This document shows, in pieces, positions 48,166-58,363 of a stretch of 64,000 bases of DNA. This DNA is from Ectocarpus siliculosus. Taxonomy: Eukaryota > Sar > Phaeophyceae > Ectocarpales > Ectocarpaceae. Every line of letters begins with the position of its first letter. Position 1 is the first letter of the stretch. The notes beneath the pieces were generated by a model. It was not told the origin of the DNA. It ran no database searches and worked only from the letters and a program-made list of their open reading frames with translations. The DNA is taken from contig FN649751.1 in the NCBI GenBank assembly GCA_000310025.1, positions 978,878-1,042,877 on the forward strand, given 5' to 3'. Both the position numbers and the translations under genes were made by a program.

Positions 48166-50104
48166 CGGAAAGTTCTGCAGGTGTTGGTCGCTCTCCTCGT
48201 ATTTCTGTGTTGTGCTCTGCTCATCGTGCCGTGCAGTGCTCATCTCAGAGGAGTAAACATGGTTGTTCGCCCAACGCAAGACCACGCCCACCTGAACCCC
48301 AAGAAGCTCGATGGACGCGTCGACAACACACCCACATCGAGTCCGCTGCCTTTTCTTTTGACCCGGAGAAGAGTTACGTTGACACATCAGGAAGCACGGG
48401 GGTGTAGCATGCATGTGGATAGGTGTCAAGAGGTATCATGGCCTTGGCGCCCACCTTTCGACTACCTCGAATCGGCTCTGCTATCAAAGCTGCCGCGTGT
48501 TTGTCATGGACCTTCATTGCAACTGCGCACGTAATTCTGGGACGCGAAGAACCTGCCAGGGCGGTGGGGTCACTGAAATGGAGAGCCTGTCCGGCCGAAA
48601 CGCGATAGACTTACGTCGCCAGCGTTGAGTGGCCTCTGCCGCGCATTGTCCCGGGACTATTGCTGTTTTGGTGCTGTCATCTCCTTGCTATTGCGTAGAT
48701 CGAGTGCTCGCAGTGCCCTTTTTTGCCAATTTTCACAAGCATGCTTTTTTTGGTGTTGTTGAATGCATCACGTTCTTCTCTGTGTTCGCTCTTGTGTTCC
48801 TCGTCTGACGACCTCCGATTAACCTTTACAGAAGTAATTCCTCTTTCGTGCTTGCCGTTGTGAAGCACTTGGGCGGTTCGGACAATGATAAGGTCCCCTT
48901 GAATCTGCTCATTCTGTGTGGTGGGCACAGTTAGCTGTTGCTGCTGACAAGCAACCATCACTTGTCAATAGCACAGAAACGTGGCAACTTCACGATCACG
49001 TCCCGCCCTGTTCGATTTGCGCACGGTTCCCCCTCGATGATACAAACAGCTGCGTGCTTGCAACACGTAGCATGTTCTTTGATCAACCAGCTCGCGGTCC
49101 TCTGACCGTGTGGCGTTTACAGTCCATATCATGGTGTATCATATTTAGCTCACTATCTGGAGTGGACGATTCCTTTCGGAGCGTCACCACTTGGGAGTAC
49201 ACGACTGCAAGTGCTTGCATATCCTGCTCATCGACAATGGCTGCTATCGAATCCCACGTACACGTTGACAGGAGTTTCAACATTGGTTAAAACCTCAGCC
49301 ATACATGCGCACACGTCGCACTTGCAGCCAAGGCCTCCCAGCAAGGTTAAGTGGTGAACGTCTGTGTCATTTCTAGCATGCAGCTCGACTTCATTCCATT
49401 CAGCCACCTGCTCGAACAAGTTACCATGTCCTCCCCATCTGTCTGTCTACACGAGCTTTCGGTCGTCCCGAATCCTTGAACGGACATTGAGGACTTTGTC
49501 GTCGTTCTCTCAACATTTATAGCCAGCAATAGATTTGCTTTTCTTCGTCATTCAAATTGCCTGACCACGGTATCACCCCGTACAACATGTACAGTTCCTC
49601 GGTAAGATGAAGGGTAGACGAACAAAAACAAGACCGATGAACGGCGTATAGCGGACATACGTCGTAGTACACAGCCATTGAAACGTTTGTGCTGTGCCGG
49701 GTCCGACAACACCTCAAGATGTGGGCAGGTTACTGTCCAATCACACGCATACGTGAACGACAAAGACAGGCGAGCACACAAGAGTACGGCATCAGACGAC
49801 CCGGAAATAAACCTAACTATCACATGTTCTGCCGTAGTTCCGTCGATAACACCGTTTTTCGCAGCATATACACTGTATGGCCTCGCCCCTTAAGTCGAAG
49901 AACACCGATCAGGGGTCACACAAAACAAGATATTCGATGAGGAAATGCTGCCAATGTCCCACTTGCACTTCAGTACATTCAAAACTGGGCAACTCTGTCA
50001 AGTGTAGATTTGTCGCCGTCCGCTGGAACGCGCCTCCACGAAACATATAGATACCGGATGTACACCAGCCACATCGATTGCGTTTTAAGGCAAGCGAAAC
50101 CAAA
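48166..50104. other. Intergenic DNA between hydrolase and the minus-strand ORF
   Basis: This region must hold the 3' ends of two convergent transcripts. I see only short ORFs without recognisable domains and no obvious repeat. Confidence 0.4.
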
Positions 50105-51154
50105 TCAATGTCTCCAGCCCTTCTCGTGCCCGTCCTTCATATGAGGCTCAAGGAATCCTCGAAATACAGCACCATCTGCACTCCAACGGGCTCCGTAGCC
50201 CGACTCTTCTCGTATCTCGAGCACGCCATCTTTCCCTCCTCCTCCGAACACGTGGAGGTTTACCCACGTGGCCCCCGCCAGCAATCGCAACGTCACCTCC
50301 TCGGCGTGGTCGTTTTTTTCTGCTTCTGTACCCCCACACTCTCCCCACCAGCCCTCTCTTGCGCGCACGGCGTGCTTGCAAAGAGCTCGGCCACCCACCG
50401 TCAAAATGCAGACGGTCGTAGCCCTCGGTAGTATCGCGCGTCCCTCGGATCTCTTTTGGCTCCCATCAGCCGCAAGACATGATCCTGAAGAACGCGTGCC
50501 AGCGCACCCTTCGCTCACCACCAACAAGTGTGGCTTGTTGATGGCCTTCAATAGGACACGGCGAGAGGGGGGAAGGCAACCATCAATGCTTCCCACCGTC
50601 CGCTTCAGTCCCAACAGGTCCCGAATTCCTGCCTGTCCAATCGACGAAATAAACTTCTCACCACGTCGAAGAAGGTCCACAGCGGCAAGGTTCCATCGAG
50701 CCGATGCCGATTGTGTGGTGCGGGAGTCACAAGTGGCCCGAGCTCCGACCACATTCTCTCCCGGCCGCTCGGTCAAAGCCGGCAACGAAATCGGGGTCGC
50801 GCGGGGATCAATACAGGCATGGTGGGAAGAGCCATGCGTACAGACACATAGCTCCGGCCGGCAGGGCGTTGAAGAGAACCGGTGACACTTGACGACGGTT
50901 GTCTCGCACATTTCGCAAGCCCCGAACAGCGGCGCAAGCGGCGCCGCGGAACAGCCGAAGCCAGTCCGCGTGCCTGCCCCAGTCAAGCCTGCAGCGAAGA
51001 GTTCGGCAGCCAATTCCACAAAGGAGTATGCCTCGTGTTCGATTGCTTCCGCCACGTGGCCAGTTTCTAGAGAAGCGATCGATCCCTTGTCGGCAAAGCA
51101 CCTTTGCAACCACGGATGCAGGACAGGAAGCGCAGCACGGTCGGCTTGAGACAT
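50105..51154 (-). CDS. Uncharacterised protein, 349 residues, uninterrupted ORF
   Basis: The longest uninterrupted frame in the window, from ATG at 51154 to the stop at 50105. The N-terminal third is helical and Ala-rich (FVELAAELFAAGLTGAG). The middle is Cys- and Arg-rich with no family I can name. The last 90 residues look conserved: ALCKHAVRAREGWWGECGGT, EAEKNDHAEEVTLRLLAG, then GYGARWSADGAVFRGFLEP and DGHEKGWRH at the C-terminus. From memory, plant and algal proteins of unknown function end in a very similar GYGARWS...GFLEP...DGH.K.W.H block. I propose no function. Lack of introns is odd in this intron-dense region. The middle could in fact be a retained intron, or the gene may be a retrocopy. 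Confidence 0.6.
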   Translation of the reverse strand: MSQADRAALPVLHPWLQRCFADKGSIASLETGHVAEAIEHEAYSFVELAAELFAAGLTGAGTRTGFGCSAAPLAPLFGACEMCETTVVKCHRFSSTPCRPELCVCTHGSSHHACIDPRATPISLPALTERPGENVVGARATCDSRTTQSASARWNLAAVDLLRRGEKFISSIGQAGIRDLLGLKRTVGSIDGCLPPSRRVLLKAINKPHLLVVSEGCAGTRSSGSCLAADGSQKRSEGRAILPRATTVCILTVGGRALCKHAVRAREGWWGECGGTEAEKNDHAEEVTLRLLAGATWVNLHVFGGGGKDGVLEIREESGYGARWSADGAVFRGFLEPHMKDGHEKGWRH

Positions 51155-54100
51155 GGGTGTAGGTAGAATCGATAACCAACGAGTGCGTATCGCGGAAAGA
51201 ATGTCATGACATGGATTGAAATAATGCTACACGTGTGCTTGGCCGCTCAACCATAAAAGCTACACATTCTGAGCTCGAAAATCTCGATGGCGCGAAAAAC
51301 ATGACCCACAGAAAAGGCAAAAGCATCGTGATGACATTGATCCGTAGGGACGTAGTCATCCACGCAATGAATATAATTGGCACGGGATGAGTTTGTTTTT
51401 TGTTTTTTTGTTTGTTTTTCTTCACATTAAACTCGTGTCAGTTGCTAATCCCAAAACCTAGCAAAGACTCGGCCCGTGGTCACAAAAATGCTAAAGCCAT
51501 GAGTGAGGCAGTGCGATAGAACAAAACTCAAGAACTGTCCCACAGCAGGAATTGACCCCGATACCCGACCCTGGTTTGCCAAGACCACCGAGTGTCATTT
51601 TCTGACGGCTCAAGTGGAGACTACCGCGACCAGGCCTCTCGGGTCGGCTTGCACCGATCTCTCTCGCCCCGGTCGCCGGGTATTGTCGCAATAAAACTCC
51701 TGAACAAAGACAGTTCGGCTGGTGCGGCCGTCGGACCTCCCGACCAAGTGTAGAATGGCATCAACCGTACTCCAATACAAACACAGCAGATGATCTAACT
51801 CAACCAAGGTCACGAGCCGAAGGCCAACAACATTGCATTACAATGCACCGAGGCCTCTTGACTTCTCCAACCTCGTCGGTGTTCCGACCACCTCGCCCTG
51901 CCAACGCAGAACCGGGTAAAACATGCCACCACCGCCGCCGCGCGCGCCCGCCACACGTGTTCCGAGATCTGCCTGTCCCTGCCCTGTGTTTACGCACAGA
52001 CCAACCCTACCTCTCTCGCACAACCACACACGCGCTCGGTGGTACACAGATGTCTATGTGTTGGTCGAATTATTATTCGAACAGAGACGTGCAACCTTCA
52101 AGACTACCGTGATGCTATTTGTCGGACTGTACAACTAACCAGGTGAATCGGCAGAGAGAATTGCACAATGGACGCGCAAATCCTGTCGTCGCTGCTATTT
52201 ATGGTGTTGGTGGTGTAGTTGGGTTGCCCCCACACTCCCAAGTTGTTCAGGGAACCCTTGGTTGAGATAACACTGCGCCCGACCATTGTTTGCGACAGTG
52301 ATCGGGGTGACCGAAACGGTGTAAACAGGTCGGCTCGAGTAGCCCGGTCACCGTACCCTCCACTTGAGCTGCCAGAAAACGGGACTCGGTGTCTGGGCCA
52401 ATCAGCATGGGGCCTCCGGGTCAATTTCTGCTGTGAGTTCCTCGTGTGTCCTATTGTGTCACCAACCTTCCCGGTGCGGTATACCATTTGATTGTTCCTC
52501 AATATATTTGTGGTCGCTGCGTGCCGGTATGGGAGTAAACGCCAACGTTGTTGTGTTTGACTACAACACACTGATGCATGCAAATGGCCGTAAACATGCT
52601 AGTACGTACATAGTACTGGTAGATCGGTGAGAGCATGTATATGGTTTGGCTGGAATCACCTCAGGTTGTCGTTCCACTTGTGGTATTTCTCTCTTTCATG
52701 ATGGTAGAAACTACGTCCACAGAAGGACAGGACCAGCCGTGTCAGCAGCTGTCCGACACCTAGACTACGCATACAGCAGTATTAACAACTGCTGTAGTCT
52801 ACATAGACTTGTATCGCACACAGTGCATTCCATGCCGTTGGTGACATGAGATAGCACGCCAAACCAAACGCTAACGGAAAGCTCTGGATGAGACGGTTCC
52901 AACGCCGCCCTATTCGGCACCACTCTCTGCGCCGTGGAGCAATCGAGCTTTGACTATCGGTCCAGGGGGTGTGATATCGTAAGTCACCATATCACACCAT
53001 GCACGTGCGCTCGCCTGTGAATGCCCTTGCGTCGCCGATTGGCGAGGTCGACCATCGCAAGAGCCAGGGCCCAAACGTACGGCTGGACGATGAGACCTAC
53101 TCTCGGTGCGTCCCTCGGCCGTGCGGCCGCTTCAGGTCGAAGTACATCCAGGGCATCTCCGACACACAAAAGCTGCTGCGCAACTGCGTCCCCCTGATGA
53201 GCCGGTCCCTGGAGAGCCAGTCTCAAAGCCCACGAAACCAGCAACGTTACGCCCTCATTGAGATCAGGCCGTGCTTTCATGAGAGGTTGACGATGTCTGC
53301 CAAAAGCTTACCCTGCACCAGGTTTGGTCAAACGGCGCCGACGAAACCAGGGGGGTGGAAGGATGGTACCACTGGATGATACCGCCGTAGAAGCTGATTG
53401 CTGTAGGTTGCGGTGGGACCACAAGGAACGGTCGGTCGGTCTCACACAGGACTGTTCGACTCGGCCCTATTTGGCATCGTCAAAATCGTAGAGAAAGGTC
53501 TCGGACAAGGCGACGAACGGGTGCATTGGCCACCCTACAGGATATGCATCTGGGGAAGAGTGGGGTGGAGAGATGAACGACACGAGAAAAGGCTGAATTG
53601 AGAAGCTTGAGGAACGTATGCATTCAGCGGTGTACCTTGTGTCGTCTCAGTTTGAAAAAAGGTAATAAAAAAAAAAAGGTACGGATCTACTGTTTTGCAA
53701 CTCGGGGGGCACGCGCCACCTTTGGCTTTTCAAGCCATCGCAGCGCTTGCCGGTCGCATGGAGTCCGCCGACACCAGTGCCACCATAGTGCACTGGCGTG
53801 GCTGGAGACGCAAGGGCGACTTCGAGGTTTGCCTGTCGTGGTTTCGCAGGTGCGAAGAGTGTCGTCCAACAAAGGTCGCCGCAACAGCAACCGAGCTTTG
53901 AGATTCCGAATCATCATGTCTGTTTGGTCGCTCTCACCGCCAGGAACAGGTAGATCCGACTTGATCTGTGTCGAGCGCGGCGACTTTGCGGGCCGCTGAG
54001 GGGACTGCCCATGAGTCTACTCTCGAGGACTGCACTTTCATCGCCTCTACCCCACGTAATTTTCGCGTGTGCCAGCTTTGCAAAAGTTGCTGTGTGCTGG

Positions 54101-54360
54101 ATGTCTTGTTGCCTCTTCACCGCCGCGTACTGAGTATAGTTCGAATGAAAGTTCCGACGCGCCCTCATGGCGCTGTCAGCCGGCAGTTTAGCCACCCTCG
54201 CCCAGCTGTGTGAATTTTGTATTTGAACGCTTTTGTATTTGAATGTTTCCTCCGTCGTCGCACACCGCGCCGTACATGAGCACTCTTCCCCGAGCGGTCG
54301 CTTCACGAAATTTAAACGCTTTCACATACAACATCATCCACACAACGTGCGGTATTGGTT
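51155..54360. other. Intergenic DNA, no gene confidently recognised
   Basis: Contains the short retroposon copy at 51380. A GC-rich 98-codon minus-strand frame at 52984-53280 shows no recognisable domain. A hairpin around CTAGACTACG / CTGTAGTCTA lies at 52760-52800. Confidence 0.4.
51380..51500 (-). repeat. Short retroposon-like repeat with A/C-rich tail, copy 2
   Basis: Reverse complement of the unit at 6536-6645, including the start at CTAAAGCCAT (reverse sense) and a T/G-rich tract TTGTTTTTTTGTTTGTTTTT corresponding to its tail. It lies just upstream of the start of the minus-strand ORF at 51154. Confidence 0.55.
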
Positions 54361-54369
54361 GTCCAAGTC

Positions 54370-54770
54370 TGGTGTGGCGGGAGAACGGACGTGTGCCGGT
54401 GAGCGTTGAGCAATCATGAGCCCAAATAGTTTTTGCTGCCGGCGAACAGCGACCAAAGGTTGTGTCAACTTGGATCTGTACACGTATCCCAACCTGGTGG
54501 TACACGCCATGACGGTGCAGCCTGTTCGGCGCCACAACAAAAAAAGGTTACATTCACAGCGCATACATACATCATCCGCGCCGTGCGGCATTCGCTGTGC
54601 AGGGTTGGTGGCGCAAGAGGCAACGGGGTGCCGGTGAGGGTTCAGCTGTGTCAGGAATGGTGGTAGCTCGTGCTGCCGCTGGAAAGCGAACAAAGTTGAC
54701 GTAGCCAAGAGTAGCCAATCCTGGCGGTACACGTCATGACCATACCGCCTGTTCGGCTCTATCTCGGTGT
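54370..54770 (+). repeat. Degenerate tandem duplication of about 240 bp
   Basis: GTGCCGGTGAG, then TGCTGCCGGCGAACAGCGA / TGCTGCCGCTGGAAAGCGA, then TGGTGGTACACGCCATGAC / TGGCGGTACACGTCATGAC and GCCTGTTCGGC recur in the same order about 240 bp apart. Confidence 0.65.
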
Positions 54771-56357
54771 TTTGCTACCACCTCATGTTGTTGCGCAAAG
54801 AGAGACGAATAAAAGGCATGTTGAACCTAACTGTCAGAACTACTGTCGGGCTGGTGCTCTTCGCACAATAGGCCGGAAGATGCGGGCTCGCCTATGCGCT
54901 TGTGCGCTTGCCCCGACCGTGTTGCGGCAGACGAAGACCTTCGTGCCCAAACTTCAACCCTTCAACCCTCTACATCCCCAAAGAGGAGACTTCCCGTTGC
55001 TCTCCGCGTGTGTTTCCTTTACATGCAGTAGATAGTCTGATTGCTAATCAGGAGCACCAAAAAAACAACGTTCTCCGGGCGCGTGTGGGCCGGAAGGTAT
55101 TCGCAACACGGAAGGATCGAAGGGCGCGCCAGCTTTATCGGACATCCTGCTCAGTCTGTGCTAACAAGACTCCTGTGTCCGGGATGGCCACAGCACCTGC
55201 CGAGTGGAAAAGGTGTGTTCCTGCGTAAATTGCGCAACAAGATATCGTCATCTACAGCAGTATTCACTTTTTTTACCTTTTTCTACATGCGCACTTTCAA
55301 GAATCCCTTCCTTGTCCCGTCTCGTTGGCAGTCCCTTGATGTTCATCGTCCAAGCCAGTTAATAAACTAGTATGAGTAAACTTGACATGTACTCTTATGA
55401 CGCATGAAAATTTGCCTGCTATTGCGGCGTAAGGTGAAACTCCCAATTGCCCTCTTGCCCTTGAGGGCTCAAGGGTAAAATATCTACTTTGTAGATCGCC
55501 GCCATGGAGCACCAGTGGCTTGGGGAAAAAAATTGGTAGAATTTCAGGTTTGATGATACGCACTACAATCGGCAATACATTATTATTATTTGATGTACAT
55601 GTGCCCTCTATTGTAGCAGCAGTACAGAACAACACAAAATTTTGTCTGTGTTGTGGAATTAGTGGAGCGGTGGCGAAGGTGCACTGGTATGGTATTTGGA
55701 GGTAGACATGTGATCGTGGTTGATCATGGTTATTTGGCGCCGTCGGATGCTATGACGTGACGTCATGCTAGATCAGGGCTTTATGCCGAGACATGCGCCC
55801 TTCTGTTCAGTGTGTGCGTACAGGCGATCTATGATCGTGTGTGCGTGGGATATTGTGAGTTGGCTTGGAAAGCGTTAATCAAGAGAAAGAGAACAACGGA
55901 AAGCAACAACAACCTGCTACTGTGGTCGGACAAGAGAATTCCACACAGCTCAAAGGTGATTGATTCTGAAGGAAGGGGTCAAATACCGAGGATGATGCCG
56001 TAAATATTCCTCTGAGTCAGGTACCATTACCCATGCCGTTCTCTGCGCGGTCGTCTGTAGCGATACCCGTTACTCCCTTCGCGAGCTCGAGCGTTGGGCC
56101 GATCAAGGGCACAGGAAGCCGCTGGATGACTTATTCAGGTGCGGGCGAGCGTAGCAACCGTGATATCCTCCTTTTGTCTCGTAGGCTTCAGTTCCGTACC
56201 CACGTGTAGATTTTCGAGTTCGCCACCATCTGGTGAACCTCTACGCCAGACACCTAATGAGAAAATCGTTCTTACAACAATGAGCAAGACCTCATTGAGT
56301 AATGTTGCTAATCAGTATCATTGATACCAGCCAACGTCTGTTCGAGCTCTAACGCAA
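54771..56357. other. Intergenic DNA or 5' tyrosinase intron, no exon recognised
   Basis: The upstream exon(s) of the tyrosinase should lie here or further left. I could not identify one with compatible phase and a signal peptide. Confidence 0.35.
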
Positions 56358-56563
56358 TACAGTAGTGGGCCCTCTATAGTGCCGGTTGAATAGTGCCGGT
56401 GCCCGGTATAGTGCCGGTTAAATTTCTGGACACAGACAGCGCCCTCAATAGTGCCAGACCGGCACTATTGAGGGATGGCCCGTTATAGTGCCGGTTGGGC
56501 GCAGCTGTGCCCCCCAATAGTGCCGGTTCACTACCTGCTGTAGACACACACACACACTACCGG

Positions 56564-56650
56564 TCGCCCCGGTGGTCTAGTTGGTAGTATCCACGTTAAC
56601 CTTCTAAGTTTCAGGTCATGGGTCCGAGCCCCGGCGATTTTTTTTTTTTT
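56564..56650 (+). repeat. tRNA-like unit with A and B boxes and oligo-T end
   Basis: GGTGGTCTAGTTGGTAGTA fits the Pol III A box and GGGTCCGAGCCCC the B box, spaced as in a tRNA. The unit is about 74 nt long and is followed by 13 T. The 3' acceptor strand does not pair properly with the 5' end, so it is more likely a tRNA pseudogene or SINE head than a working tRNA. It is nested inside the DNA transposon. Confidence 0.55.
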
Positions 56651-57537
56651 CTTACTTTCGTTCCTGAAAGAATTGGAAGCAATTTCTCCTGAATTCGTTA
56701 GTAAATGATGCCTTGGTGCATCAACTTCACTGTTGACGAGGGTGGGAGTACTGAACCCTCTCGCGATAAAAACAATCATAGGCATGTACCGCAGAAGGGG
56801 GTCCAGCCCCCCCCTCCTGTGTGACCCCGGTTGGGTCGTCTAGCTAGTCGTAGTGGAGGATGTGGGCCAGTGGGGCAGACGACAGAAACAATAATGGGAG
56901 AACAAAACAAACACACACATGTGTGGAGCTATGGCATGTGTATGTGTTGCTATTTTGTTTGAGTCATCTAGCTGCTGACACGATGACTGTTGGATCTTGG
57001 GAGTGTACGATTATCAAATTGGGAGATGCAGCATACCACGATATCCTGGTTTCGGCTGGGCTTGAATTAACCCTTTTGCTGTCCTCCGCTCTTTGCATCA
57101 GTGGCTTCCTAGGTTCGGGCGAGGGCATTTGTGTAGCTGAGATGTATGTCTACATGAAATATATATATGTAGAGAGAGTCGTATTAGCATTCGCATTTAG
57201 CGCATTGCGCATTTTTCGAATTTTGGCCCCCTTCCACAGGGACCTTGATTTGTACCCGCTGGCACTGACGTCTTTTCATTGGTCAGCCGGTTAGCGCGGT
57301 CGATGCTAATAATAAAAACACACACACACCACGACACACCAGAGAGGACAGACGCCACACCGAAAAGAGTGTACACCAGCTGCTGCAGACCATAAGAGCT
57401 CTACGCAGAGGCGCACCATGCCTTGTGCGGAAGGTGAACTGTGCCTTCAACAGGACAGAACGCCGCAAGACCCTCATGGCCACGTCTGCCAGGGAGGATG
57501 TGGCGGGCGGCTCCACCGCAATTGCGGCATGCAGACA

Positions 57538-57955
57538 TGAGAGAATTTGTTGCTGCTACGGAGTAAGGTTGGGGTACAGCTGTTGTAGCAATGGTTGTTT
57601 GCTTTTCTTCCGGTGCGCTTCCTGTCGTGCTTTTCTTTGTTTTTGTTTCTTCTTGTCACATCCAAGAGTTGCTGCTACGTCGCGAGCGCGGGGAGAACAG
57701 CTGTGGTAGAGTATGTAATGGCCATTTATTTTCCGTGCGGTGCGCTTCCTGTCGTGCTTGTGTTCTTGGGGTTGTTTTGATTCTTTCTTGCGACATCCAA
57801 GGGGGTGCGCCAGGCAGACATGAAAGAGTTGCTGCTACGTTGCGAGGGCGGGGAGAACAGCTGTGGTAGAGTGTGTAATGGTCATTTATTTTTCGTGCGG
57901 TGCGCTCCCTGTCGTGGTTCTCTGTTGTCTTTTTTTATCTGGCAACATCGAAGGA
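57538..57955 (+). repeat. Three-copy tandem repeat (about 125-160 bp) inside the transposon
   Basis: GTTGCTGCTACG, then ACAGCTGTGGTAGAGT and GGTGCGCTTCCTGTCGTG recur three times. Copies two and three are closer to each other (period about 160 bp) than to copy one. Confidence 0.75.
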
Positions 57956-58363
57956 GGGCAACGAGGACTTAAACGTCCAGTAATAATACACATATTCGAT
58001 CCACGATCCACATCGTACTCTGTTGGCCCCGCAAAGCTTGAGCGCTGCACCATGAAATCAACACCTACTCAGTAGTGCCGGTCCGGCACTTCTGAGGGAT
58101 ATTCGAAGGCTCAATAGTGCCGTACCGGCACTACTGAGGCACTATTCTGAATACTGCCGGTGCCCGGTATAGTGCCGCTTTTTTCTCTGGACACTACCCG
58201 GCACTATAGAGGGCCCACTACTGTATCAGTGCCTGTGAGTCGGGGAATGCGTGGCAGATACGAGAGTTTGGACCTGAGTACGCAAGCAGGACAAAAATGA
58301 TCCCACCACCCCCGCAAAACCACCCTCCCCGTCCCTCCTGCCCTGCGACTAATTTAACACAAG

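Larger units (their letters stand above)
56360..58224. mobile_element. TA-flanked terminal-inverted-repeat DNA transposon (Tc1/mariner-like), 1865 bp, apparently non-autonomous
   Basis: Ends are CAGTAGTGGGCCCTCTATAG and its exact complement CTATAGAGGGCCCACTACTG, each next to TA (56358-56359 and 58225-58226). This fits the TA target duplication and CAGT start of Tc1/mariner-type elements. Subterminal zones on both sides (56380-56530, 58075-58200) are packed with direct and inverted TAGTGCCGGT words. The interior holds a tRNA-like unit and a tandem repeat, listed separately. I find no DDE transposase-like frame, so mobility would depend on an enzyme from elsewhere. It sits about 140 bp upstream of the first tyrosinase exon I recognise. 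Confidence 0.8.

Noticed and set aside
50268-50885. 205-codon plus-strand frame
   Set aside because: Antisense to the 349-residue minus-strand ORF, whose C-terminus looks conserved.
52984-53280. 98-codon GC-rich minus-strand frame
   Set aside because: Composition is gene-like, but there is no recognisable domain and no splice-compatible neighbour.
56564-56637. A functional tRNA gene
   Set aside because: A and B boxes are good, but the acceptor stem does not pair and no clear anticodon arm can be drawn, so it is listed as a tRNA-like repeat.
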